Assembly: GCA_027475525.1 (NCBI GenBank)
Contig: JAMWFC010000116.1
Coordinates: 1,983,826-2,047,825, forward strand
Direction of reading: 5' to 3'
From: Macrolepiota albuminosa
Lineage: Eukaryota > Basidiomycota > Agaricomycetes > Agaricales > Agaricaceae
Length of the DNA stretch: 64,000 bases
Positions 47,399-58,946 of this stretch are shown one piece after another. Made by a program: the position numbers and the translations under genes. Below the pieces are notes generated by a model. That model saw only the letters and a program-made list of their open reading frames with translations. It was not told the DNA's origin and did no database searches. Numbering within the stretch: the first letter of the stretch is position 1; the number at the start of each line of letters is the position of its first letter.

Positions 47399-48579
47399 TT
47401 AAGGGACACTCTCTGAAGTTTGCTCTTGACCTGCAGTTTTCAAAGGGTTACCCCTGCGAGATGTGCTATGGCCATGATGAACGAAGCTTGTCCCAGTGCG
47501 TTCTACGTCACGTAGGATGGTACTCTCATTGAAAGGCCTCCAATTGAGATGACTGTTTAATGAGACCGAAGGTAAGAAACTGCGCCTCCTATAAGCATTT
47601 TGGTGATTGGTGCTAGGATGGCCGCGAGCAGGATTCCCCCGACCACTGAATTGGCGGCCTGGAAATGACTGAGAAGTATAGTGACTCGATTCTATAGAGT
47701 TGGTAAAACTGACGGGAGGGGAATTGTGAATTTTGCTAAGAATGGCAGCAATTTCGGATTGAGTATATTCCAAGGCTGTATCCTTGGGTTCCAGATAGAG
47801 GATGTGATGGAATCCCTCACGAGCGCTGGGGCGCTCGAACTGTGCGGAAAAGCGAGATAAAACATACAATCCGTGTTCGGCGTCCTTTATTGTGGGATGC
47901 GATGTCCCTTAGAAGTGTGAAGATAAAAGCGAGATAAAACATACAATCCGTGTTCGGCGTCCTTTATTGTGGGATGCGATGTCCCTTAGAAGTGTGAAGA
48001 TTTAACTCAGTACTTCCAAAACCAGAAGATTTTAGACTCACTTGTTCGCAACCGTTCTGCACAGACCTTTTTTTAGAAAAAATTGAATAACAATCAGGAC
48101 TACATATTTGTGTCAAGTACAGCTGGTTTATGCACTTACCTCGTACGGAGTGTCGAAAACAATGACCCATATCGACGTTCCGGGGAACTCACGAGCGATC
48201 TCGATCCAATAGAACCTTTGTCTGACGAACCACATTGATTTCAAGAAATTACCACATGTGAACAAGAGGATCAATAATAGCATTGAATGACTCACGCAGC
48301 ATCGAAATTTGTGCGATCGATACAAACGGAAAGGCCTCGTTCCAATGAATCTCGGGCAAGCCGTTCCACCTGTCGTCTATCGCCTAATTCATCCTGATTA
48401 CACCTTTGAAACTTAGGGAAATGCTCTTGAAGCTGGGTCGCAAACGTTGACTGCAGGGTGAATACGTTAAGGGCAGCGTCCACAAGATAATTTCAAGTAT
48501 AGCACACCTTGCCAGACCCAACGAGACCACATAAGATAAGGACGACCTGTCCATCCAACCAGGGTTCAGAAGTTGACAT
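47399..48579 (-). CDS. P-loop kinase-like protein (AAA_33 / polynucleotide kinase type)
   Basis: The first exon starts MSTSEPWLDGQVVLILCG and joins over an intron to give the Walker A GLVGSGKSTFA. It continues with FQRCNQDELGDRRQ, ARDSLERGLSVCIDRTNFD (the Walker B-like and lid-leading region), then RFYWIEIAREFPGTSIWVIVFDTPYE, and, after another intron, FSAQFERPSAREGFHHILYLEP. This is the layout of the kinase domain of PNKP and of related AAA_33 proteins that phosphorylate nucleic-acid 5' ends. There is no phosphatase domain. The tail after about 47760 is low in complexity. A 77-bp duplication (47848-48001) covers an exon edge. The substrate cannot be told from sequence. Confidence 0.75.
47848..48001. 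repeat. 77-bp perfect tandem duplication (P-loop kinase)
   Basis: Copies begin at 47848 and 47925, covering an intron/exon edge of the kinase gene. Confidence 0.97.
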
Positions 48580-49721
48580 GTGGAAGTTATAAATATGATA
48601 AAGCCAACGCTAGACTTAGACTGTGTTCGAGAGTCGGAATTACGATGATGACCTCAACTTATACCCGCGCCTTTTTGTGGCCACCCTCTTTGTAATTGTT
48701 CTCAATGGTGTCTGTTGCAGTACAACATATCCTCTTCTGTCGTAACTATTGTCCTCTGCAACCAAGGGAAAATAACAGTACCTTTTCAGAACAAGCGCGC
48801 TGTTGACTGGATACTTACTGTTGCATCTCGAAGTGAATGATGATCTGTCTTCTGTAACGGCCTCAGGTTGTAACCTGAGCTTTCGTTGTTACCTTCCTAT
48901 TTGATAACCAAGTCGACACGTCAAAGCTCAGAACCCATTTGTCCTCTCTTGCCGTCGTTTCTCTATCGTCCTGTTGGAGTTATAGCTGGTATTATCATAA
49001 AACTTACTCAGAATATACCCTGTTAAGCAGAAAACATGCATCGAACACAGTCGCAGCGAGCAGTAAGCTTCATATATACTGTTGTCGACAAATACATTGG
49101 TATTTCCTGGGTACTGAAGATCACAAATCTTGAAATCATGAAGTAATGCAGCCCATTGCATTCTAACTCATCGTTTGGACTTATCATGATCTCGACTTGT
49201 CTTATGCATTTGCAAATATGTTAAGGCTTCGTTCGTATCATTTGTACTCATCTTCCCAAAACCTCGACGAAAGATATTGATCTGATCATTGGTGCCCAGC
49301 TTTAAAATTAGTTCTCCTAACAATAAGCGCCAGATGTTTTCACAATAGCAATACAAGGGACGATATATGGCCCAGAAGAGGAAGAAACTGTTGATGGAAC
49401 AAATAACGGATATGGAAATGACAAAAGAACACTGCGACTTCAGGTTACGATCAAGATGGTGGGAGCACCGCTTTGGAGAGCTAAGAACTCGCACATGTCG
49501 CTGCTCTTTCACGCATTGATATCACGACATTCGTCAGACAAGGATGACTGATAAAACTGAGGAGCGAAGACTCCGGTAGTCAGAGGGCACCATACACAAT
49601 CAACTCAAGTATCGTTTATCTCAAAAAGAAAGTCAGAAATAACAGCGACAGAGCAATGAAAATTTGGTCCCAATTTAATAAGGATATACATTAGAGTGCC
49701 AAAAGAACCACGAGCTTGAAT
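48580..49721. other. 1.1-kb region with no recognised gene
   Basis: Short ORFs only. The longest, on the minus strand at 49168-49512 (114 codons), contains a hydrophobic run (SVICSINSFFLFWAIYRPLY) but shows no family signature and I would not call it. The left end is the presumed kinase promoter. Confidence 0.4.
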
Positions 49722-52091
49722 TCAAGAACTTTGCCGTCCATTTACCGTATTCACATCTGACCGGAGACCAGAGGGCACTGGACCCTCGGCCGTTGGCTCC
49801 TGTGCAGCAGGCAGATGATTAGGGTGATCTGGTATCTTGGCAATTTCTTTCTTTGCCTCTTCCCACGCATCGAGGTTCTGTGGAGGTTGAATTTGATATC
49901 ATCGACAAAGGTAAAGGTGCAAGGACCCCATACCTTCTTGCACCAGTCGCGGTGGCTTCGGGCCATACTAATTGCCATCTCCCGCATGTCTGCAACTTTC
50001 TGTCGCTGGAATCGATCCAAGTCTGCCTGGATAGTTGAACTAGAGTACTTGAGATCCTGCGCGGAGAGGTGTAGCGCGTCCTCGAGCTGTCATCCAAGTC
50101 TGCCTGGATAGTTGAACTAGAGTACTTGAGATCCTGCGCGGAGAGGTGTAGCGCGTCCTCGAGCTGTCAATTGATAGTCAGCGAACGTTGAAGAACGTTG
50201 CGACAAGAAAAACAGTCACCTGTGAAATAGTTTCACGTGTTTTCGTGATACTATTACGCCGGGCAGTCTCTGGATCCACGTCCATCATACCGTGCAGGGT
50301 GTAACTCAGAGCATTAAGGAAGCCCATGCCAGGCGTCCTCGATCGACGCCTTGCAGGGTTGGGGCCAGGGTGTGGTGGAAGGCTTGGCAGCGGTGATGTT
50401 TGCGCTTGTTCGCCTTCCTGGTGTTCTTCTTCACCCTCCACTGGACTCTTCACGTTCTGCCCACCATTGACAGAAGTCCTACGACGACCAAGAGCCTCAT
50501 CCAAACGCCGAGCTTCTCGTTCACTCTTCTCGAGGTCCTCCAGCTGCTCTCTCTTATTTTCCAACCCATCTTGCGTCATTTCGTATTGAACGTGTTTCTG
50601 ATGGCGATATGCTAGCAGCTTTTTAATGATAGATGCGAATTGAGAGTACTCGTGAAGTGGCTCAGCCCAATGGTGTTCCAGTTCTTGCAGCTGAAGATAT
50701 GAAACGGGTTATGGTCAGGGGGACATCGATAAAGGATAATGCCCTTACGAGTTTAGACGTTGACATGTATGTAGCATCTGCTGCCTGCCCAGTCTTCTCG
50801 ATGGCCGCTGCAAGGGCGTCGCGTTCATTCAAACTGAAACCATTAAGCGCTGCACCGAGGTCTGCATGGTCTTGTGCACATTCTGCGGGGAGCAATCAGC
50901 TATACGACTATTGTTGAACGAAATGTTTTGACATACCGGACCACCGCTTCGTTACTCGACGTGTAACTTTCTCCATGGGGCCGCTGACATGGTTCGCGAA
51001 CTTATTCGTGAAGGCTTCGGAATCAGCAAACCGTTGATCAGGATGTCGCAAGGAGTGCGCGGCAGAAGGATTAGGGAGAGCTGCATAGGCCGGAGATGCA
51101 TTCTGGTCCGTTGGATTGTGGGATGGGGCTTTCAGAATGTTCCTTGGCAAAAGGGATAGCGGTGGCGAATTAAGAACTTCTGTCTATACAAATACTCAGT
51201 TAAGGCTTTCAGAATGTTCCTTGGCAAAAGGGATAGCGGTGGCGAATTAAGAACTTCTGTCTATACAAATACTCAGTTAAGTTCTCACGTTTGGGCTGGT
51301 ACGCACCCAGGAGACCTCTCCATCAAGAAAACGGTGAAATACATGTTCATTGGATAAAATAGGATGTCTTGCAATTCTATTGAGAAAGGTCTGGAGCATG
51401 CGCTTCCTCTTTGCAATCATTGTTGCATCCTCCTTCGCCTTGGTCTGCTTCACGGCATAATCTCCTAGCGTCTGCTTGTCCGGGATTGGTGGAATGATAA
51501 GGGTGGGATATAATTTAGCAAGGTGCACACGCAAGGATTCGAACTCTGAGTATCGGTGATGGGCTTGTGCGGTCTATCAAGTATAAATGTCATGGGTCCT
51601 TAGCAGAGCCTTGGAACAAATCACTGACCCCTGTCCTAATAACATATGTGATATATGGGGTTGATGAGTTCACTGAAGTTTTCTGAGCGTCAGTAATCTA
51701 ATGACCCCTGTCCTAATAACATATGTGATATATGGGGTTGATGAGTTCACTGAAGTTTTCTGAGCGTCAGTAATCTAATGGCAATTATTCAGACTCATTC
51801 GGCTGGAATAGCAACATCTGGACAAACCAGAATCTCCATATCATCTCCGGAATGCAGATACCTGTCGCGTGTGCAGCAAAAATCACTCTTGAAGGTCGTC
51901 TGGGGTGGCCGATTTGCTTCTGGGGATGGAAATGGACGACTCAGAGGTGAACTTGGTGTGAGTTGATGCGAGGCATAGGGTGACGGTGAGGGAGAGGTAG
52001 ACAGGTCGACTTTAGACGTCGAGGAGGACGTCTCAGAGATGATATGATCAGCATCCTGGTCAAATGGGTTTTCGTCTTCAAAGGTATCCAT
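49722..52091 (-). CDS. SNX41: sorting nexin Snx41/Atg20-like
   Basis: A PX-BAR sorting nexin for endosome-to-Golgi recycling and selective autophagy with Snx4. It starts MDTFEDENPFDQDAD with a Ser/Pro-rich N-terminus. The PX domain spans about 51740-51300: ITYVIRTG, then the phosphoinositide-binding HHRYSEFESLR, then YPTLIIPPIPDK and RKRMLQTFLNRI. After a linker, the helical BAR-like part includes FTNKFANHVSGPMEKV, LGAALNGFSLNERDALAAA, ELEHHWAEPLHEY, a disordered acidic insert, and LSYTLHGMMDVDPETARRN, typical of the Snx41 branch. It ends at 49722. Three 77-bp duplications (51625-51778, 51127-51280, 50015-50168) break the exons or their edges. Confidence 0.87.
50015..50168. repeat. 77-bp perfect tandem duplication (SNX41, C-terminal part)
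   Basis: Copies begin at 50015 and 50092. Confidence 0.97.
51127..51280. repeat. 77-bp perfect tandem duplication (SNX41, linker)
   Basis: Copies begin at 51127 and 51204, spanning an exon end and its intron. Confidence 0.97.
51625..51778. repeat. 77-bp perfect tandem duplication (SNX41, PX region)
   Basis: Copies begin at 51625 and 51702 at the start of the PX-coding part. Confidence 0.97.
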
Positions 52092-52479
52092 GTCAAGTCA
52101 AAGCAAGTTGACTGCGGTGAGGGTGGGTGACCTTTATTGCTGAAAAGATCAGATATGGAGGTCGGACACGACACACTCGCAGGATACAACGAGCGTTCAG
52201 AAAGAATGGTAGAGGAGCGTAGAATAATATAGATGGCTCAATGTCAATGACCGTTCTCGACTAGCAGCGACATTCGAAACAAGACATCATCATGTTTGGT
52301 TCTATTCCGAATTGGTGGCGATCACCCAAACACCCGACTAGCAGCGACATTCGAAACAAGACATCATCATGTTTGGTTCTATTCCGAATTGGTGGCGATC
52401 ACCCAAACACCCGAATCCATCCTTCAGTGCTGCACTCAATTGCATCCCCTCTGTCCTCCTGCCCCATCCGCCACCTCTT
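52092..52479. other. spacer between SNX41 and BFR2
   Basis: About 390 bp between two minus-strand genes, including one 77-bp duplication (52258-52411). No gene seen. Confidence 0.35.
52258..52411. repeat. 77-bp perfect tandem duplication (SNX41-BFR2 spacer)
   Basis: Copies begin at 52258 and 52335 in non-coding DNA. Confidence 0.97.
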
Positions 52480-54455
52480 CTACACGGCCTCAAAGCCCTT
52501 GCCTAGTAATGAAGCAAAGAGTCGTCGATCTGTTCCTCATGCCAACCACCAACACTGGCACGGTACCATAAATTCTGTAGTTTCTCGTGTATCGCGTAGC
52601 TGTGCACGTTCACTCAACATGGATGTAATATGGGGAGAAGTAACACACACCGTAGTTTTCTACCTTTGCTGCTTTCGTGTCAACCTTCTTTTTCGCCTTC
52701 TTTTGTTTTTGGATTGCCATCCAGTCGTCCCCCCCAGACCCGTTCTCTTTAGAATCAATCACATCCCTCAACATCTGCTGGTAAAAGTCGGTATCATCGA
52801 AGATGTTCGGGTCCTCTCGAGGGCCCTCATCATCTGAGACCTCTGCGACGCCAATTTGAGCACTTTTGCTGCGTCGGATCTGTGTTCTTGCAAGGAGCTT
52901 CGTGTGATCTGCCAATGTCTCGTCGATAAGCTGCAAAACAGTCTTGGCATTCTGTGCATTCTTTGAAGAGAATGCGCCTCTCTTCGAAGGTAAAAGAACG
53001 GATGGTGCAACTGCTTGAATTTTGGCAGACCATTTGGCTAATGTCTGGACAAGATGAGGATGATATCTGCCAGCATTGATATTAAAAAATCGAACCATCA
53101 GCAAAAAAGAGATAGACATACGTCTGCTCCATAGCAGATGCGTCACAAGTTGCATCTTCAAGCCATTGGACATAGTCAATTGGTGTATCATCATCACTCG
53201 CCAATCTTCGACGCTTCCGCGGTGGAGGTGAAATAGAGTCATTAGTTTTAAGGAGGCGCTGAGGAAAAAGCGTTGGCAGTTTTCTTATGCGGAAAAAGAT
53301 GTTGTGTCACCTCCTGTAACTGGAATATATCTTCGGACAAGGCGGCGGCTTGGCAGTTTTCTTATGCGGAAAAAGATGTTGTGTCACCTCCTGTAACTGG
53401 AATATATCTTCGGACAAGGCGGCGGCTCTTTCATTAACTTATCCAAAGCTTCCTGACATTCGGGAATTTCCAATTGTTCTTTGAGGGCAAGAGGCTAAAA
53501 CACTTTGAGAATACAGACTAGAGGCAGCCGCTAAGAAGGCTTACCGGAGGTAGCCTATTTGCAGCTGTGACGGCTTTTTGTAAACGTATTCGTGCGTCCA
53601 GTAGAGTATCCCACAAGGCCTAAACCAGGAATAATAAAGTAAGCCTCCTGATGAGAGGAGCAGAAAATGGGCGCACATTCTGCCGTGACACTGCTTTCCC
53701 TTTCTTCCTATCTGCTTCTCTTTTATTTGAAAGCTCTGACGAAACATTCTCCTCGTGTTCATGCTTCTCAGCAGGTCGTTTCTCTGGTGTGCTGTTTTTC
53801 AGTGGTATTAGAGCCTCTTCATCGTTATCTCCCTCCTCGTCCTCGTCCTCGCCTCCTTGATCTTCACTCCCTGCTCCTCCCTCTTCCTCATCGTTATCTC
53901 CCTCCTCGTCCTCGCCTCCTTGGTCTTCACTCCCTGCTCCTCCCTCTTCCTCATCCTTGTCCCATTCTTCTTCGTCATCCTCTGCAGCGGATGATTGAGC
54001 ATCCCGGACATCATCCTCCAACCCGCTTCCTTCATCTCCATCATTCACATCATCACTATCGTATTCAAGCTGCTGCCTTGTCGTCTTTACTCCATCATAT
54101 TTGACGTCGGATACACTGTCATACTGTTTCCGCAGTAAACTCGGCCTATGGAGAGGTTTAAGCACTTTCGTCTTCAAGATTTGAGATGCGGGCGTACCCA
54201 ACATCCAGATAGTGATCCCGAGCGGCAGGATCTACACTCATCCCATCTTCTCCATCGGCATTACGCGCGTGGATGTCCTCTGGGTCAAAGTCTATTGAAC
54301 ATTAGAAAAGGATAATGACTGTGGATGGGATGGGCTTACCGACTGGGGCAGGTTCTTCAAGTAAGGCCAGCTGTTGGGCGAGGGAAAGACCTATGTCATG
54401 TGAAAATTGCATAAGAGAGCAAGGAGGTAGAAATCAAGCACTTACGCGCCGACAT
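52480..54455 (-). CDS. BFR2: Bfr2/AATF (Che-1) ribosome-biogenesis protein
   Basis: Bfr2 (AATF in animals) is a nucleolar factor of the small-subunit processome. The spliced N-terminus is MSARLSLAQQLALLEEPAP, then FDPEDIHARN and HYLDVG. Next comes YDGVKTTRQQL, followed by a long acidic region with an imperfect repeat of about 20 residues (53820-53980). The AATF core has LWDTLLDARIRLQKAVTAAN, and the C-terminal TRAUB part has RRSKSAQIGVAE, PNIFDDTDFYQQMLRDVID and EKLQNF. The expected tail (WHEEQIDD..LFASLLGKGFE) is present near 52555-52480 but in more than one frame, so one or more bases may be wrong there. A 77-bp duplication lies at 53273-53426. Confidence 0.85.
53273..53426. repeat. 77-bp perfect tandem duplication (BFR2)
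   Basis: Copies begin at 53273 and 53350 in the middle of BFR2. Confidence 0.97.
53820..53980 (-). repeat. imperfect repeat coding an acidic stretch in BFR2
   Basis: A unit of about 60 bp coding EEGGAGSEDQGGEDE is present twice, next to further Glu/Asp codons. The copies differ by a few bases and one short length change, so this is a genuine diverged coding repeat, unlike the 77-bp perfect duplications. Confidence 0.8.
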
Positions 54456-54823
54456 ATCGTCGTGTTAAACTCGTTCGAGAGCGCGACCTCAAAAAATATT
54501 GATGGTATTTGGACCTCGTATGGTTAGCCAAGCAAAGTGCTAAAATTAGATCCAGCTGCCCTTATCGCACGTTGTCAGTCTGTCACTATGGTTGTCTGAT
54601 GAAACGGCCTGTGGCGTCTCAAACACATGGCTGAATCTGTTTCCAGATGTAGTGTCCTGTCTTACTTGGATAGCGTTCAAGACTTGGGAGCTCCGTCGGG
54701 TGACAGGTTTGAGCCTAACCAGCTTGCATGCGAATTGAACCATCTGTATCTCAGGAATTCTAGCCATTCAATAAGCACCAGTCTACATACTCTAGTTGGT
54801 GAGAAGGAATAGTGTGGCCACAA

Positions 54824-54977
54824 ACCATTTGCATGCATCACCTCGTGGAAGTAGCGAGAATTCTGTTCCATGCTTCTACGACATTTTCTGCCGAATGCGG
54901 ACCATTTGCATGCATCACCTCGTGGAAGTAGCGAGAATTCTGTTCCATGCTTCTACGACATTTTCTGCCGAATGCGG
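54824..54977. repeat. 77-bp perfect tandem duplication (unassigned region)
   Basis: Copies begin at 54824 and 54901. Confidence 0.97.
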
Positions 54978-55342
54978 ATTCATGATTGACGACGTAGCCG
55001 CCATATACATCTTGTCAAGCTCGTGGTGTTTTTTTTTAACTTCCGAATTTGATGTATGTATTCTCCTACTCTTTCCATCTTTCATCAGCCTCCGTACTAC
55101 ATATGGAATTTCTGCTTGACTGATTGTGAGGACGCAAGCTATTTGCATCGTCTCAAGCCCATGGTTTTACCGCGATCCTGCTGTGGAAATTATTGAACTC
55201 TTCCTTTAATTTGCCACGTTTATCCACAAGTCCACTTGCCAACGCGGAATCCTGCTCTGATACACATGTCTTCAAGCGACTTCTCCATTGCAATCGGATT
55301 CGGAGATTTACTGTGGCGGGCCAATCTGCATTGCTTAAAAGG

Positions 55343-55496
55343 CTTCTTCTTTCGAGACTGACTTACAAACCCTTTCCTCGATGTCCCAGTGCGAGCTTCC
55401 AAAAGCTGATACGCTGCTACTTCTTCTTTCGAGACTGACTTACAAACCCTTTCCTCGATGTCCCAGTGCGAGCTTCCAAAAGCTGATACGCTGCTA
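55343..55496. repeat. 77-bp perfect tandem duplication (edge of the 93-bp repeat)
   Basis: Copies begin at 55343 and 55420. The second copy ends inside the first 93-bp unit, just where unit 1 and unit 2 start to differ. Confidence 0.97.
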
Positions 55497-55679
55497 CTAC
55501 CCGGACCAGAGGTCTCAAATCGTCGACTTGTGCGCCGACATACCTACCCACTGAGGAACGAGGTACGGTCAAAAGCTGATACGCTGCTCCTACCCGGACC
55601 AGAGGTCTCGAATCGTCGACTTGTGCGCCGACACACCTACCCACTGAGGAACGATGAACGGTCAAAAGCTGATACGCTG
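55477..55679. repeat. 93-bp diverged tandem repeat
   Basis: Unit 1 is 55477-55569, unit 2 is 55570-55662, and the first 17 bases of a third unit follow. The two full units differ at about five positions. An 18-base piece of the unit end recurs at about 55874. The period is a multiple of three, and the minus-strand ORF 55851-55417 reads through as a 31-residue repeat (AYQLLTV...VGAQVDD). Confidence 0.85.
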
Positions 55680-56500
55680 TCGCGCCTTCAGCCAGGCCTT
55701 CAGAAAGGATGTGCGGCCATGCATAGTTCCCGTCCTTGTGGTCTTCTTGTCGCAGATACCAAACCTGTGCATGCGGCTTGTGCGTCTCACATCCTGAATT
55801 GTATTCGTCTCGTCTCATTATTTTCCAGCTGACTGCTCGTGCAACGACCATAGCAAGGCAATGAAAAGTTCACCCAGGAACGAGGTACGGTCAGATCCAG
55901 GTGTGTTCTTTCCAACATCTTGTAGATACATCTGATTCATTTCCACGATTTACAGCGTGCAGCGTCCGGTCGAGTGATCAAAAAACACCATTTCGCGAAC
56001 CACAGGAAATGCACAATAATCCGGCTGTGATCAGTGTTCCGATGATCCAACCTTTCCTAGCTCTTCCTACTCTGCCTGGTACTGCTGACCAACAAGACGC
56101 TCCCTGTCCATGCGCCAACAGGTCCGTCAATATGGTTCACAGTACCGTTTCAATCCAACACGAAGTTATCTCGTAACCGACGTCATCATGAGCGGCAATT
56201 TTCCAGAAGTTGGGTTAATTGTGGATTATTGTCTTGTATTCAATGAGCAATCACATCAGTCTTGTACCCATGTATAATAGTGTTTCATAGCTAGATCAAG
56301 TTCAATTACAATCGTTTGACAAACTGCTCGAAATAGTAGAATTCAAAGCTCGCAATTGCTACGAAAATCATCTGATGGCACTATGCCCTTGATCAAAATC
56401 TTATATGGTCATGAAATGGCACGTCAGAACAGAAAATGGGGCCGCGCTCATAACCAGTATAGTCAGACACTGAACCAGAAGCTTTACAACAGATGCTTAG

Positions 56501-58741
56501 TCAACCTAGAGTTTTCATCCTCGCTTCCGCTGCCCTTGCCCTACGTTCTCTCTCGACCCTAGCGCGCATCTCAAGTGTCAGCCCTGCCACACCTTCACCG
56601 GCACCAGAAGATCCTCCCAGCCGATTGGACACAGGGTTGGACTGTCGTATTGAAGACCTGGGCGCTTCTTGCACTGGCGGGGAAGTGGGCAGCTCTTTTT
56701 CTTTCTCTCGCTCCCGGGCCTCTCTTTCCCTGACCTTATCCTTCAAACCCTTTCTCCGCTCTTTCTTCTTGTCCTCCTGTACCTGTTCCATCTGCTGGCT
56801 CAGCGTACTAGGCACGCGCCCGGCACCAAGCCAATCCCACCAATCTGGGTGAACGGCTGCACAACGCCGAAAAACGTCTCGTACGCCTTTCGAACGTGCT
56901 AAATCATATGCAGTCCGTCGTGAACCTTTCGGTAATGTTTTTGGTGTATCAGATGCGTCTGACCGGTTACCCCTATCATCAACATCGTCATCGGGGTCAT
57001 CCAATTTGGGATTCATGACAGGAATGGTGGGGTCCGCACGCGCTTCCTCAAGGAACCAGTGGACGACATCTTCGTGGCCTGCTTGTGCGGCGACCTGGAG
57101 TAGTGTGACTTTCCGCTCTCCAGTCCATTCAGGTATCCGAACATCGATAGATCCGATGTTTGTAGCTTCGCGCTCCCAGAATGCTTTCAGAGGCTCAAGA
57201 CGGCCCTTCGTAACCATCTCAAGAAGACGAGCCCATTTTTCTCGCAGCAACTCCTCTTCTTTAGTTAGTTTCACGGGCTTTGGCTTTTCAGGCTCGGGTG
57301 GAGCTACAGTGGGAACAGGCCTCGGCTTTGGTAAAGATTGTAGAATGATCTCATCTTGTTCGCGCAGAGCCTCTTCAGTGAAATGTGTAACTTTCACTCT
57401 AATGAGCTCAAGAAGGCAGCGTGTAAGCTCCGATTGTGTCTTGCGATATCCTGAATCAGCTTAGTTGAAAACAGATCATTGAAGCACATACTGGACGTCG
57501 TGTAGGGAAGGGAAAAGTTCTCAAACGGTCGTCTCCTTTCGGTATTACAGCGTCGTCGTATCCAATAAAGGACGTCGTGTAGGGAAGGGAAAAGTTCTCA
57601 AACGGTCGTCTCCTTTCGGTATTACAGCGTCGTCGTATCCAATAAAATCTTACGATTGGATCCACTAGCCCGGATCCAATTCGCTCGCAGGCGTCGATAT
57701 CTTCGCGCCATTCTGATAGTAAATTGCGAATATCCTGTCTAGTTAGTGAGTAGAAGAAATAATGACGAAAAACCATCTCTTACATCACGCAAAGACTGCT
57801 CTCCGTAGCGACGCAGCAATGCACCAGCACTTTTCGCGTTGCCTTTTGCGTTATCATTCAAAGATTGACTACCTCCTTGCTTTCTTCTTGCTGAGCAGCA
57901 AGTTTTCTTTATCAGTAGGAAAAATCAGAGGTTTGAACTGATAAACGCACTGGTATAACGATGGAAAGTTTTATGGCGGAGGACCTCTGTGTCAGACCTT
58001 GGCTTCTGCAACTTATTCTTTCCGTTCTTGCCCGCTGCACCCTCGTTTTCCGACTGCCGGCTCACTTGCACGATTGCGCCAGCGAAATGCCCTCCTGCAA
58101 CCATGAACATAGCCCATTGTCGTCCTTCCTCAGAACTGTGCTGCATCTCCCGCAATTCATCAAGATATTTTGAAGTATCTTTGGGATCGGAGTATAGAGC
58201 TCTGTATACACCGATCTGTGTTGACGGAGGAGAGTGGAACCATGTGAGGGCAGTTTGAGGGGTGCTGGGTTTTCGTTCTTCGTCAGGAGATACTAATCGA
58301 ATTTTCCGTTTCGCCTTGCTAACGAGGTTGTTTACAGCATCTGATTCTGAAGAGTCGCTCTCGTCAGATGATTCAGAGCCAGAGAGTGAATCCTCCAGGG
58401 CTAGGTGCGATGTTTGAGCTAAGTAGAAAGACGTCGTAGAGATCAAACAGACCATCGACCAACTGAGTGAATGCAGACTCTGTAACTGGTTTCCCGCCCG
58501 CAAGACGCGTCTTGACATTGTATCGATGCCAGTCAGATCGAAAATGAGCACGCTGATCTTCTAGGGCAATAAAAGTAGCCCCTTGACATATATTGCAAGT
58601 CCGGGGTCCACTAGGTGCAGCAATCTCAGGATGTTCAGGTGATGCAGGCTTTGAGGGCTGGGATGGAGCGTTGATAAGATTCCGCGGCGTTAGAGTTTGG
58701 ATAAGTTCCACAGGAAGTGAGTAGACGTGATATTGAGACAT
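56501..58741 (-). CDS. VMS1: Vms1/ANKZF1 peptidyl-tRNA hydrolase of ribosome quality control
   Basis: Vms1 releases stalled nascent chains from peptidyl-tRNA on the 60S subunit and recruits Cdc48. From 58741 the order is: C2H2 zinc finger (CNICQGATF...HFRSDWH), a Ser/Asp-rich linker, and the VLRF1 domain with GRQWAMFMVAGGHFAGAIVQ, HKTFHRYT and, after an intron, RRKQGGSQS with the catalytic Gln (near 57870). Next are KSAGALLRRYGEQSL, ankyrin-like repeats (VTLLQVAAQAGHEDVVHWFL), a coiled coil, and a C-terminal Arg/Glu helix (RARVERERRARAAEAR) matching the Cdc48-binding VIM motif. A 77-bp duplication (57493-57646) lies in the middle. Divergent from phosphomannomutase, 205 bp apart. Confidence 0.92.
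57493..57646. repeat. 77-bp perfect tandem duplication (VMS1)
   Basis: Copies begin at 57493 and 57570 in a VMS1 exon after the VLRF1 domain. Confidence 0.97.
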
Positions 58742-58946
58742 TAGGGGTAACTAGGGCAGAAACGTGAGCTCTCAAAGCAGGAAATCTGGTAGTAAGATAA
58801 GACAGTGAATAATAAGAAAAATGAAATGTGCCGAGTCAAGCTGGGTCATAAGCAAACGGGTCGGCTGCAGCGGAAACCGGAGATCGCGTCGCGATCAATG
58901 ATTTCACGTCAAGCTTGCGCGACTCTTTGCATCCTTTAGCTAGCCA

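Larger units (their letters stand above)
54456..56500. other. 2-kb region without a recognised gene; fragments of ORFs
   Basis: Several minus-strand ORFs (55148-54915, 54871-54677, 55851-55417) look partly coding but carry no recognisable family. The first has a helix-rich, basic stretch (IPYVVRRLMKDGKSRR). Two 77-bp duplications and a 93-bp tandem repeat interrupt any attempt to join them. A plus-strand ORF at 55901-56176 (91 codons) is also unassigned. Possible readings are a decayed gene, a lineage-specific gene, or repeat-derived DNA. Confidence 0.4.

Noticed and set aside
49168..49512. 114-codon minus-strand ORF with a hydrophobic stretch
   Set aside because: No family match, no splice partners and ordinary A/T-rich composition; not enough to call a gene.
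51525..51545. tRNA-like B-box (minus strand GTTCGAATCC)
   Set aside because: It is the coding sequence of the PX motif YSEFESLR in SNX41; no cloverleaf can be formed around it.
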